NCBI GenBank assembly: GCA_947629565.1
Contig: CANREG010000002.1
Coordinates: forward strand, 1-64,000
Direction: 5' to 3'
Source: an uncultured Lachnospiraceae bacterium
Lineage (GTDB): Bacteria > Bacillota > Clostridia > Lachnospirales > Lachnospiraceae
DNA length: 64,000 bases
Below are positions 37,774 through 47,533 of this stretch, one piece after another. Both the position numbers and the translations under genes were made by a program. Numbering within the stretch: the first letter of the stretch is position 1; the number at the start of each line of letters is the position of its first letter. The notes beneath the pieces are model-generated. The model worked only from the letters and a program-made list of their open reading frames with translations. It was not told the origin of the DNA and did no database searches.

Positions 37774-37952
37774 GAGCCTTGCACGAATATCTGGGAAACA
37801 ATCTGCGCAAGCTTGCTTGCAGCCAGATTGTTTCGCGGATATTCGTATACGGCGACAAGCCGCAGCGAACTGCGAAGCAGTGAGCTGGCAAGGCTCGGTA
37901 GAGCAAAGCGACAAGCCGCAGCGAACTGCGAAGCAGTGAGCTGGCAAGGCTC
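37774..37952. repeat. Structured intergenic repeat element: long inverted repeat followed by two identical 45-bp direct repeats
   Basis: gaaacaatctg...cagattgtttc nested in acgaatatc...gatattcgt; 45-bp copies gcgacaagccgcagcgaactgcgaagcagtgagctggcaaggctc at 37852-37896 and 37908-37952; gagccttgc at 37774-37782 is the inverse of each copy's end. Confidence 0.88.
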
Positions 37953-38024
37953 CTATTTTACAATGGTTAAATCTGCTACTGACCATAGCAGTTTTGATAA
38001 AAATATTATATAAGTAAAGGAGAG

Positions 38025-38546
38025 ATGATTATGAAAACAAACAAAGGTTTCTCAATGGTCGAGTTGATTATCGTTATTGCCATCATGGCAATCTTAGCAG
38101 GTGCGTTGGCTCCGGCGTTGATTAAGTACATCAACAAGTCTAGAATCTCAACAGATATCCAGACAGGTAACACAATTGCAACTGCAATTCAGACAGCACT
38201 TTCAGTTGAAGCTGCTTATGATGATGCTTCTGGCACAACCTACAATCAGAAATGGACGACATTGACTGGTGGTAACGCATGGGGCCATTCCGATTCATTT
38301 ATGGATGCAATCAAGGATACCGTGGGCGGCAGTAACATGCCTAAGGTTAAGTCAAAGAAGTGTGTTGGTAGTGGTGGTACCAATTATACAGGTGCTAATT
38401 TTATGTTCTATGTTGATCCAGCTGCTAACAAGGTTTTTGTTGCTATCTCTAACGGAACAACTAGCCACCTTATATTCCCGACAGCAAGTATTTGCTTGGA
38501 CACTGACACAACAGTTCATGCAGCATATAACGGTATGGTTAACTAA
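38025..38546 (+). CDS. Type IV prepilin (probable major pilin)
   Basis: MIMKTNKG|FSMVELIIVIAIMAILAGALAPALIKYINKSRISTD class III signal; two Cys in C-terminal part. Confidence 0.92.
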   Translation: MIMKTNKGFSMVELIIVIAIMAILAGALAPALIKYINKSRISTDIQTGNTIATAIQTALSVEAAYDDASGTTYNQKWTTLTGGNAWGHSDSFMDAIKDTVGGSNMPKVKSKKCVGSGGTNYTGANFMFYVDPAANKVFVAISNGTTSHLIFPTASICLDTDTTVHAAYNGMVN

Positions 38547-38557
38547 TGTTTAATCTT

Positions 38558-38591
38558 ATTAGGCACATTTCTTTTCGGAAATGTGCCTAAT
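38558..38591 (+). terminator. Strong stem-loop downstream of the pilin gene, without a U-tract
   Basis: attaggcacatttc-ttttcg-gaaatgtgcctaat: 14-bp perfect stem, 6-nt loop. Confidence 0.75.
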
Positions 38592-38608
38592 GGTGACAGG
38601 AGAGTGTC

Positions 38609-39436
38609 ATGGAAAAGGTTTTGACAGGAGGGGTGGGTGTGCTGCTTGCCTGGTTCGCTGAATTTGCACTCCCGTTATCCGTATTTATTCGTGCAATTGA
38701 AGAAGAAACCTTGTGCCGGAAGTGCACTCAACTGACAGATTGTTTTGCCAGGCGGAAGACAAAGCAGGGAGATTTCCTTTATGTTGAAAAGTGGATGTTG
38801 ATTTCTTTTTTTCAGGTTAGAAAGAAATGTCCCTACATACGCAGGAATACTTTGCGCAACATAATTATAAGTTTTATGGGATGCCTTGGTGTTTATCTCT
38901 TTCCTCTTTGGTCAGGAGAAATGGGGATAAGAGGCTTTTTATACGGAATTGCCGCCGCTATGTTATTTTTTCTATCTATAGTGGATTGGCAGACCCAGTA
39001 TATTCCTTTGGAGTGTAATGTTATAATTTTTTTATGCGGACTGATTCATTTATTTGCAGATTTTTCTAATTGGGTAGATTATTTAATTGGTCTTTTTGCG
39101 GTCAGCGGTTTTTTATTATTTGTAGATAGGATTTTCACGCCGGTTCTTCGGGAGAAATATCAGGGTGAAGCGGAGATCGAACATGTAATAGGGGACGGCG
39201 ACATCAAATTAATGGCAGCAACTGGCTTATTATTAGGCTGGCAACTTAATTTTTTAGCATTGGGAATCGGGTGTGTAGCAGGGTCAGTTATACATTTGAT
39301 TTTAATGAAAATCAGGAAGGCGGACAGACAATTTGCCTTCGGCCCGTATTTATCTTTGGGCGTTTATATAACAATGATATGCGGTGAACAGCTGATAAGC
39401 TGGTATCTGAACATGTTGGGTATTAAGCCCACTTAA
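38609..39436 (+). CDS. Prepilin peptidase (A24 family, PilD-like)
   Basis: Multi-TM; SIVDWQTQYIPLE and GDGDIKLMAATGLLLG active-site Asp motifs. Confidence 0.88.
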   Translation: MEKVLTGGVGVLLAWFAEFALPLSVFIRAIEEETLCRKCTQLTDCFARRKTKQGDFLYVEKWMLISFFQVRKKCPYIRRNTLRNIIISFMGCLGVYLFPLWSGEMGIRGFLYGIAAAMLFFLSIVDWQTQYIPLECNVIIFLCGLIHLFADFSNWVDYLIGLFAVSGFLLFVDRIFTPVLREKYQGEAEIEHVIGDGDIKLMAATGLLLGWQLNFLALGIGCVAGSVIHLILMKIRKADRQFAFGPYLSLGVYITMICGEQLISWYLNMLGIKPT

Positions 39437-39464
39437 ACAAAACTTCTGATTAGCAAGGGAGGCT

Positions 39465-41108
39465 ATGGAGATGGCGAAAAGTAATAAAGTCTTAACGGTA
39501 GAGATAACAAATGAAAGTATTACAATCATTGAGGTTACGCCCTCAATTAAAAAACAAACCAATGTACATAATGCATTGATTTTTGAGACACCTGAGGATG
39601 CATATGAGGATGGCACCCTTAGAGATGTAGAGAAGGTTGCTTCGGCAATCAGGGAGCAGTTAGACTCTAACGGAATAACGAACAAGAATGTTATATTCAT
39701 TCTTTCTTCCTCTAAGGTAGTAAACAGAGAGGTTCTTATTCCGGAAGTGAAAGAGACGAAAATAAAGGGAATAGTCAGTGCAAATGCGTCTGAATACTTC
39801 CCTGTTAACATAGAGGATTATGTGATATCTCATTCTGTCCTCGAGCATTTGACAGATGAGTCCAAAACAAAACAGATTAAGTTAATGGTTGTAGCAGCGC
39901 CGATTGCTATGGTAAAGGGATATTATGAATTAGGAAGCATGCTGGGATTGAATGTACAGTCTATTGATTATGTCGGAAATGCAATGCTTCAGTTGATTAA
40001 GACCCAGACAAGCGCAACTATGACAACAATGGTAATACAGTTAGGCAGCGAATCTACTATTTTGAATATTGTTAAGGGTGATACCTTATTGCTGCAAAGA
40101 ACAGTGCCTTATGGTACGAATGCCGTGGTAACGGAGATTATGGATGAAAAGGGCGTGGACGCCACCACAGCTATGACTCTTTTACAGAATGAACGTATGA
40201 TTACGGTTGATTTTGATGACAATGCGGCTACGGGCGCCTTTCGTTATCTGATTAATAACATCGGACGTGTGATTGATTATTATTCCACTAAGAATCCGGA
40301 TAAGCCGATTGATGACGTATTTTTGGTTGGTGACGGAGCTTTGATTCGCGGTATTGACGGTCTGTTCAAGATTCAATTGAATATTCAGACAAGAATTATG
40401 GACAGTCTGTATAACGTCAAATTTGATCCTAAGATTGATTTAAAAATATATAATCCCGTATATCTGGTGGCTCCTATCGGTGCGGCTTTTGCGCCAATGG
40501 GCTTTTTACCTGTGGAGGCTAAGGCTTCACGGAGCGGTAATACGGAATACTTTAAGTATTGCGCTGCCATAGCCGGTGTGGTAATTCTTGCAGCGGCCGT
40601 TGCGAGCGGAGTGACTATTGTCTTGAAGAATAACGAGCAGCAGCGCCGAGACAGCATTAATGCCCAGATTATGGCAATTCAGGATATTGATCAGATTATT
40701 ACTCAATACGATGCAGCAAAGGCCAAATATGACGATATTATGCTGATGTATGACACGACCCGCACCTTGAATGAAAACGTGAGTATGTTTATTGCAGCTT
40801 TAGAGGATTGTATTCCTAAGGAGGTTACGGTTCAGACATACAGCTCTAGTGAAAGCGATGTGTCTATTGCAGCGACTTCAGCCAGTTATGATGCAATTGC
40901 CAAATTTGTAATCGAGTTAAAGAAGATTGAATGTATATCTGATGCATTTGTAACTGATATTTCTACTTCTATTGATGCAGAAGATGGCACAGAACTGCAT
41001 ACCTTTAATGTGACTTGTCAGTTTGTATCTATGGTACAGGAAGATCAGATTGGCGTGGATGAAGGTGAAACAGAGTCTGATGCTTTGTTAGACACAACTG
41101 TAGAATAA
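39465..41108 (+). CDS. Fused PilM-PilN type IV pilus assembly protein
   Basis: N-terminal actin-like PilM domain (NKVLTVEITNESITIIEV...; VFLVGDGALIRGIDGLF) then TM YCAAIAGVVILAAAVASGVTIVL, coiled coil and PilN-like domain (FIAALEDCIPKEVTVQTYSSSESDVSIAATSASYDAIAKFVIELKKIECISDAFV). Confidence 0.85.
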   Translation: MEMAKSNKVLTVEITNESITIIEVTPSIKKQTNVHNALIFETPEDAYEDGTLRDVEKVASAIREQLDSNGITNKNVIFILSSSKVVNREVLIPEVKETKIKGIVSANASEYFPVNIEDYVISHSVLEHLTDESKTKQIKLMVVAAPIAMVKGYYELGSMLGLNVQSIDYVGNAMLQLIKTQTSATMTTMVIQLGSESTILNIVKGDTLLLQRTVPYGTNAVVTEIMDEKGVDATTAMTLLQNERMITVDFDDNAATGAFRYLINNIGRVIDYYSTKNPDKPIDDVFLVGDGALIRGIDGLFKIQLNIQTRIMDSLYNVKFDPKIDLKIYNPVYLVAPIGAAFAPMGFLPVEAKASRSGNTEYFKYCAAIAGVVILAAAVASGVTIVLKNNEQQRRDSINAQIMAIQDIDQIITQYDAAKAKYDDIMLMYDTTRTLNENVSMFIAALEDCIPKEVTVQTYSSSESDVSIAATSASYDAIAKFVIELKKIECISDAFVTDISTSIDAEDGTELHTFNVTCQFVSMVQEDQIGVDEGETESDALLDTTVE

Positions 41109-41121
41109 TAGTAGGGAGGGA

Positions 41122-42381
41122 ATGACTATGAAGTTAAATGATTCACAGAAAAGTATTATTGTGATTTTAATTGCAGCCGTTATTGCAGCAGTTTGCGGTA
41201 TCTATATAATTAAGCCGAATATTGACGAGACTCAGGCATTGAAAGCAGAGTGTGCCCAGTTGCAGGACAGACTGAATCTTCTTCAGCAAAAAGAAGCGCG
41301 GAGAGATGAGTATTTAGCAGGAATTGAGGAATATGAGAATGCATTTCAGGAGCAGATGGCTAATTTTGCCCCTGATTTGAATCAGGAAGTTACCATTATG
41401 TTCTTAGAGGGAATTAAGGATAATAATGACTTTGATATCTCAGCTTTGACTTTAGGTGAGCCTGAGCAGTTCTATACATTAGGCCTTGGCGGCGGAGACG
41501 CTGCTTTGACAGGTACAACAGATGCTGCGGCAACAGATGCTGCGGCAACAGAAGCAGCATCTACGGAGGCAGCTTCTACAGAAGCTGCATCAACAGAAGC
41601 AGCGCCTGCAGAGGGATTGGCAGAAGGCGAGGCTCCAGTGGATGATAATGGATATTATTGCTATAGAGCAGATTTCCCGATATCTTATTCAGGTTCCTAT
41701 GAATCATTAAAGGATGTTATTGATTATGTCAACAATTTTGAAAACAGAATGACAATTAATTCTATTGATATTACTTATGCGGCAGACACAGAAACTTATT
41801 CCGGCAACCTTGATTTGAAATGTTATGCGATTACAGGTCCGGACAGACCGGAGACCAGCATGGATCTTAACGAGGTTGAAACAGGTACAGACAATATCTT
41901 CCATGGCCAGGGTGGCGATGCATCCGGTTCAGCAACGGAAGGCATGAATAAGTATGATGAGAATGATGGAGCTGCAATTGAGAGCAACTATGATTTCTAT
42001 GCAATGTTGAGTCCTGCCACCAGTGATGTTTCCGCTAAGGTAGTAGGACAGAATGGTTCCGGAAAAGAAGCCAGTGTTATTTCTAATAGCGATAACAATG
42101 TATCTACTTTGAGCTATGAGTTTTATGAAAAGGATGGAAAGAATTATTGCAAATATACTTTAGCAAATTCTTTATCATATGAAGCTGAGGTTACTTCAGC
42201 AGAGGACATCAAGTTATTGATTCAGTCATCTGCCAGAAAGAATGATGAGGATGATGTCGGATTACGGGTAACTATTAAGAATACTACTTCTTTACCGGTT
42301 TATGTTAAGGTTAGCGGAGAAGATAGTGTTTCACCGAGAGTTGACATTGTTAGCAAATCTGGTTCTGTGAAGGTTTATTAA
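41122..42381 (+). CDS. PilO-like type IV pilus assembly protein with pentapeptide-repeat linker
   Basis: N-terminal TM plus coiled coil, position after PilMN; TDAAATDAAATEAASTEAASTEAASTEAAPAE linker. Confidence 0.7.
   Translation: MTMKLNDSQKSIIVILIAAVIAAVCGIYIIKPNIDETQALKAECAQLQDRLNLLQQKEARRDEYLAGIEEYENAFQEQMANFAPDLNQEVTIMFLEGIKDNNDFDISALTLGEPEQFYTLGLGGGDAALTGTTDAAATDAAATEAASTEAASTEAASTEAAPAEGLAEGEAPVDDNGYYCYRADFPISYSGSYESLKDVIDYVNNFENRMTINSIDITYAADTETYSGNLDLKCYAITGPDRPETSMDLNEVETGTDNIFHGQGGDASGSATEGMNKYDENDGAAIESNYDFYAMLSPATSDVSAKVVGQNGSGKEASVISNSDNNVSTLSYEFYEKDGKNYCKYTLANSLSYEAEVTSAEDIKLLIQSSARKNDEDDVGLRVTIKNTTSLPVYVKVSGEDSVSPRVDIVSKSGSVKVY
41518..41607 (+). repeat. Six in-frame 15-bp tandem units encoding T(D/E)AA(A/S/P)
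   Basis: acagatgctgcggca x2, acagaagcagcatct, acggaggcagcttct, acagaagctgcatca, acagaagcagcgcct. Confidence 0.92.
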
Positions 42382-42401
42382 GAGAATGGAGTGATTGAAC
42401 C

Positions 42402-43940
42402 ATGCCAAAAATGAAGAACAAGGGTGTAAGTATGGTTGAGATTTTGATTTCCATTACAATCTTTGCCATATTGATGATACCAATTGTATCGGGTATTATT
42501 AGTTCGATGAATAATACTACCAATGCAAAGACCCTTCAGTATCGAAATGAATATATAGAGAATATAATTGAATATGTAAAAGAAGAATCTCTTGAAAATA
42601 TACTAGCGGGTAAATATTTTTCGGATAATGGTTCTTTCACAGATACCTCTGATCCTGTGAATGTTTCAGTTGACTTTTATAAGAAAACAGACGCTGCTAC
42701 GTATGATTTAAATCTGAAACCGTTGGCCGATTTAGCTACGGATAAGGGCTGGACATTGAATGTGAAAGATTCTGATGTTATGGATGGCGTGGGTATCGGT
42801 GCAAAGTCCGTTCCTTACGAAGTATATACTGTGTCAGGTAAGGTGAAGCTGGGCACAAAGCATAAAACCTATGCCTATAAGATGGAGATAAGCAACAAAT
42901 ATTATGCGCAGAAAGAAATTGACTCTTCTTATGTGAATCCTAACAATTTGGCCTTGGGTGTTGTGGAAGATATCGATCATACAAAGGTTGCATTAATCAA
43001 CGGAACGATTGCTAATTATGACACAGCAGTATCAAATGCATTTATGACTAAGAAGTTAGAGGTATTAAAAGAGAAGAATCCGGATTGGTATGATATTTAT
43101 ATTAATCAGGCCGAGGCAACGAATTTGTTTCCAAATGATACGGCTACCCGGAAAATTATTCTCAAGGTTTCCGGCAGTGAAACAAAGGGTTATACGGTAA
43201 CCTGCGGATTGGTATATCATGATAATTCAACGAACAGTACTGTCCAGAGCGCTCTTGCAAATTATAACATTGAGTATATGCCTTTTGAGTATAATTATCC
43301 GATAGATCCTACAACAAAGAAAGCAGTACTTCCCAATATATACCTTATGTATAATGTGTGTCTGTATAACGGGCGGTTCTCCAGTGATGATTATATCGTG
43401 TTTGACACGACAGAAATGGAAGACGATACGCCAATTAACTGTTTTGTTGTTCAGACGGCGGAGAAGTATTCCACTAATTTGGCGGAAGCAAATCCGGATT
43501 TGGATGCTTCAAAGACATTGTATAACAATCAACTGACCACGGATGCTGTTGTAAGAAATGATATCAATATCCATATGGTTGCTGTTAAAGGGTCGAAGTT
43601 ATCTAATTTATATGTTTATCATAATTTTGACAATGGCTCACCCAATATGGACGCCAATAAAAAGAATGAAAAACTATTGTATCGGAATACAGATGCTGGT
43701 CTGTTTGACAGCACATTGCCGACAACGGAATATGTTCCATTGGTTTCATATCAGCCGGGAACCGGTTCGCCAGATCCCAGCAGCAGTGCTGCGGCTGTTG
43801 GTTCCTTAGATAGCGCAACGGCGGAGAATCGAGGGCTATATCAGGTTAAATTGTGGATGGCAGAAAGTGATAACATAGATGATGTAGATACATCAGCAAA
43901 TCCAGTGATGACGGCAACGAAAGGAGGAGATGAGTCTTGA
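42402..43940 (+). CDS. Minor prepilin (PilV-like, large)
   Basis: MPKMKNKG|VSMVEILISITIFAILMIPIVSGI class III signal; 512 aa. Confidence 0.82.
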   Translation: MPKMKNKGVSMVEILISITIFAILMIPIVSGIISSMNNTTNAKTLQYRNEYIENIIEYVKEESLENILAGKYFSDNGSFTDTSDPVNVSVDFYKKTDAATYDLNLKPLADLATDKGWTLNVKDSDVMDGVGIGAKSVPYEVYTVSGKVKLGTKHKTYAYKMEISNKYYAQKEIDSSYVNPNNLALGVVEDIDHTKVALINGTIANYDTAVSNAFMTKKLEVLKEKNPDWYDIYINQAEATNLFPNDTATRKIILKVSGSETKGYTVTCGLVYHDNSTNSTVQSALANYNIEYMPFEYNYPIDPTTKKAVLPNIYLMYNVCLYNGRFSSDDYIVFDTTEMEDDTPINCFVVQTAEKYSTNLAEANPDLDASKTLYNNQLTTDAVVRNDINIHMVAVKGSKLSNLYVYHNFDNGSPNMDANKKNEKLLYRNTDAGLFDSTLPTTEYVPLVSYQPGTGSPDPSSSAAAVGSLDSATAENRGLYQVKLWMAESDNIDDVDTSANPVMTATKGGDES

Positions 43941-46924
43941 TGATGAGAAAAAAGCATGGTAAACGGAAACAGAATCAAGGTAACAGTTACATAATGGTTG
44001 TGGCTACAATATCTTTTCTTGCTGTTTTGGTAGCTGCAATTTTAGTGGCGGTAGCGTTATGTTATCGGTTGAAAGCCTTTGACATTAATGCCAGGGATAA
44101 TTTCTATTATCTTGAACAGGCGATGGACGAAATCTATGCGGGAGTTGGTGCAGATGCAATGCAGCATTTGAACGAGGCATATGATGATACCATTGAAGTA
44201 TTGGTATATTATGATGTTACCACGCAGGCTTATGTAACTATGGATGATGAGGAGGCTAATCGGATACTTAAAAATACCTATATTAATCTGGTAAAGAACG
44301 ATCCCAGCTATGGCAGTAGTAATTTGGATGATTTGAAAGAACATTTGAATGGTTTTTTGAGTAATAAATATGCCGATGACAATAAAGAAGGGATACAGTT
44401 ATCTATTGAGAATCGTGTTACAGATGACGATTCCCTGACGATTGTTAATCTGCTGTTAAAAAGAGAGGCTGTATATAGTACGGTCAATTCCAGAAAATCA
44501 GTAGATGACGAGGGCAATGTTACTGTAGCAGCCGGAGATACTTTTGTACAGACAATTACTACAGATTTGGTGATTGGCAAGCCGGAGTTTAATGTTAATT
44601 TCAATACAATCTCCTCTGATTTGAACGACTTGTATACGTATTCCTTTGTTGCAGATAAGGGTATTGAAATTGGAAATGCTACTACGAAGGTAAATATTAC
44701 TGGTAATATCTATGCGGCTTCGGATTTTTATAATAAGGATTACAATATAACCGATACATCCGATCCGAATTATATTTCCAAAAATGATACTGACGGCTCA
44801 GCTGTAAAATATGCGGCGGTCAGCAATTATAAAGACTCTGAAGACCGATATAAAAATTGTGATGGCAAACAGGAAAAGAGTATGTATTCCGGTATCTACA
44901 TTGATGGTGCGGATGTAATTATATCTGCCAATCGTGTAATCGTTCCCGGAACTATTTCTGCGTTTAACAGTGCAAGCCTTACGCTTTCCGGCGCCAGCCA
45001 AAGTACCGCTAATGCATCAGAAGTATGGGCAGATGGAATTGCATTGGGCGGTTATTCCTTACTGAAGAGTGCAGAGAGCAAGGATGTGCAGGGTTCCGTA
45101 GTGAATATGCGTGCGAAGGCTTATATTGCGGACGATTTGGAGTTAAATGCGAATTCTTCATATTTCAATATGGTCGGAGAATATTATGGTTATAATTATG
45201 CTTCTTTAGACAACAGAACATATACGGATGCCTGTATCACGGCTAACGGAGGAAGGACCTTTGTTTCTAACGTAAAGGATACAATTAAAGACGGCGCTAC
45301 TCTGGAAGGTCAGGCACACTATAACAGTAGTGCTGTTATTGTGAATGGTGAGAATTCATCTTTGGATTTGTCGGGTGTTACTAATATGTATATTGCCGGC
45401 CAGGCATACATTGAGACGTCTAAGGATTATGGTGATGATGAGGATAAGGAAGTAACGGTTACTAATAAAAATGGCGAAGAAGAAACAGTAACAACGGATA
45501 CTTATGATTATCCGGGACAGTCAACGCGTAAAGAGACAGTTGTCACAAAGACAACAGAAAAGGATGGAACGGAAGTAGAAAAGACGGAAGAAGTGGATGT
45601 TCCGGATAACTATACGACCAATTCGAAGGACTTTAAGGATGAAGACAAGAATACGAACATTCAGGATTATCGTACCGGTGAAGCAATTTCTATAAAGAGC
45701 AACCAGTTAGCGTATATTCCAAACTGGGCGGTTACGGATACGGAAGATGGCTTGTATTTATCCCTTCCGGCCGGACTTAGAAATTATGACATTTTCAAGG
45801 ATAATTGGGACGATTTATCCCACATTCCTATTATTAAAACAGTTGTTTCAGGTAAAAGGTATTATTTCTTTGACTTTTCTACCGAGGAGACAACAAAAGC
45901 CGGCAAGACACAGGATGTAATGAATAAATTTATTGAGGCTTATGCGGATATGTTTACCTTAGAGCCGGAGCAGACTGTTTCAGAAGGCGAGACGGCGCAG
46001 CTTACCAATATTACAGATTATGATTATTTTAAGATTCAGATGTTGAAGGTAAATACAACCTATGATGATTCAACGAAAGCGCCGGATACAGATGCATCGG
46101 GTAATTATGAGAACATATATTCCAATTCGGCAATTTCAGTGAAGAATGGCGCAAGCTTTACGATTAAGGCAAAGAGCAGCAGTATTAATCCGTTAATTAA
46201 GGCTGCCGGCAATATTAACAGCAGTATTAATGAACAGAATAAATATATTGCCGAAGATGCTGCAAAGAGAACGGATTTGGTATCTGAAAATGAAGAGCAG
46301 GATGCTTCTGCATTGGCTAATACGGTTACAACCAGACTGCAAAGTGAATATAAGGAAGCTAAGTGGATGCTGACGACAACAAGCCGGAACCAGGCCGGCG
46401 TATCTGATGCGCATACCATGAAGGAAAGTGATATTACGCCGATTAATTATTTCTTCTATTTCAATAAGTTAGGAGATAGCTGGAATGATATTATCGTTAA
46501 ATTAAATTCCGGATATAAAGTTTGGGTTTGTAAGGGAGATGTAGAAGTAACTGCGGAAGATTTCCCAAGCGGCAATGTTCAGGGAATGATTATTTGTAAG
46601 GGTGATGTTACATTTGCATCTGATGTTAAGTCCTTTGAAGGTCTGATTGTATCCGGAAGCAAAGTAAAAATCAACCAGACCATGAACTTTATGGCGAATG
46701 AGGAGATTATTAAAACGATTCTTCGGGAATGTGATGAATCTCAATTGTCTGCGGATGCTTCTAAGAATTACTTTGAGGTATGTAATTTGTTCCAGCAGTA
46801 TCAGTCTATATATAAGGTTGATGAAGATTCCGGAACGATACAAACAGAATCTACAAAGAATATTAGCGCAGTGCAATTTGAAGATGTACTTAGCTTTAAG
46901 AATTGGAAGAAGAATGTAGATTAG
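43937..46924 (+). CDS. Large PilX-like pilus-associated protein with beta-helix-like passenger
   Basis: GNSYIMVVATISFLAVLVAAILVAVALCYR N-terminal TM; overlaps the previous gene by 4 bp; repeated Gly/Asn/Ser-rich GASFTIKA, SSLDLSGVTNMYIAGQAYI, GDVTFASDVKSFEGLIVSGSKVKI. Confidence 0.68.
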   Translation: MMMRKKHGKRKQNQGNSYIMVVATISFLAVLVAAILVAVALCYRLKAFDINARDNFYYLEQAMDEIYAGVGADAMQHLNEAYDDTIEVLVYYDVTTQAYVTMDDEEANRILKNTYINLVKNDPSYGSSNLDDLKEHLNGFLSNKYADDNKEGIQLSIENRVTDDDSLTIVNLLLKREAVYSTVNSRKSVDDEGNVTVAAGDTFVQTITTDLVIGKPEFNVNFNTISSDLNDLYTYSFVADKGIEIGNATTKVNITGNIYAASDFYNKDYNITDTSDPNYISKNDTDGSAVKYAAVSNYKDSEDRYKNCDGKQEKSMYSGIYIDGADVIISANRVIVPGTISAFNSASLTLSGASQSTANASEVWADGIALGGYSLLKSAESKDVQGSVVNMRAKAYIADDLELNANSSYFNMVGEYYGYNYASLDNRTYTDACITANGGRTFVSNVKDTIKDGATLEGQAHYNSSAVIVNGENSSLDLSGVTNMYIAGQAYIETSKDYGDDEDKEVTVTNKNGEEETVTTDTYDYPGQSTRKETVVTKTTEKDGTEVEKTEEVDVPDNYTTNSKDFKDEDKNTNIQDYRTGEAISIKSNQLAYIPNWAVTDTEDGLYLSLPAGLRNYDIFKDNWDDLSHIPIIKTVVSGKRYYFFDFSTEETTKAGKTQDVMNKFIEAYADMFTLEPEQTVSEGETAQLTNITDYDYFKIQMLKVNTTYDDSTKAPDTDASGNYENIYSNSAISVKNGASFTIKAKSSSINPLIKAAGNINSSINEQNKYIAEDAAKRTDLVSENEEQDASALANTVTTRLQSEYKEAKWMLTTTSRNQAGVSDAHTMKESDITPINYFFYFNKLGDSWNDIIVKLNSGYKVWVCKGDVEVTAEDFPSGNVQGMIICKGDVTFASDVKSFEGLIVSGSKVKINQTMNFMANEEIIKTILRECDESQLSADASKNYFEVCNLFQQYQSIYKVDEDSGTIQTESTKNISAVQFEDVLSFKNWKKNVD

Positions 46925-46935
46925 GCGGTGATGGC

Positions 46936-47526
46936 ATGAAGAAGAACAAAGGTTATACACTAATTGAAATGATTATTGTCATTGCTATTATGGCAATATT
47001 GACAGCCGTTGCATTTGTTACTTTGGGCGTTATTCATCAGGCAAAATGTAATGCGGCTGTTAATTCCCTGGATAATCAGATTGGAAGCTTGTGGATTAAA
47101 ACAAAGGCAATATCTCAGGGCAAAACCCAAACCAGTCCCACATCTTCTGAACCGGGCGCAGCATATCCTTTATGTATGCAGTTATGCAAGAATGTCGATA
47201 GTACAGATGATATAAGGGATGGATCCTACGAGATTATTTTGGGATATGAAGATGGAACTAACTTTATACAAAAGGAAAAAGTTGAGGCATTGACGGATAT
47301 TGTTTCAATAAAATATACCGAAACTTCAGGTCATGCGGAACAAAGACATAGTACGCTTACATCTTCTCCAAATGCAGATGGAACAACAGATAACATATTA
47401 ATTGAGTTTAATAAATCAGATGGCTCTGTTAAATATGGTGCAGGTACGTACGAGGTTATATATAATAACAGTACAGTGGCGTCGATTTATTTGGATAGTA
47501 TAACCGGAAATCATTATATCAAGTAA
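46936..47526 (+). CDS. Minor prepilin/pseudopilin (GspH-like)
   Basis: MKKNKG|YTLIEMIIVIAIMAILTAVAFVTLGVIHQAKCNAAVNSLDNQIGSL class III signal. Confidence 0.88.
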   Translation: MKKNKGYTLIEMIIVIAIMAILTAVAFVTLGVIHQAKCNAAVNSLDNQIGSLWIKTKAISQGKTQTSPTSSEPGAAYPLCMQLCKNVDSTDDIRDGSYEIILGYEDGTNFIQKEKVEALTDIVSIKYTETSGHAEQRHSTLTSSPNADGTTDNILIEFNKSDGSVKYGAGTYEVIYNNSTVASIYLDSITGNHYIK

Positions 47527-47533
47527 GGAGGGA

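Noticed and set aside
37852-37952. CRISPR-like appearance of two 45-bp direct repeats
   Set aside because: Only two copies with an 11-bp gap, no spacer-sized intervals and no cas genes; treated as an intergenic repeat element instead
37708-38013. ORF of 101 aa over the pilC-pilin intergenic repeat
   Set aside because: Translation is produced by the repeat itself (LARLGRAKRQAAANCEAVSWQG), no RBS, overlaps the pilC 3' end
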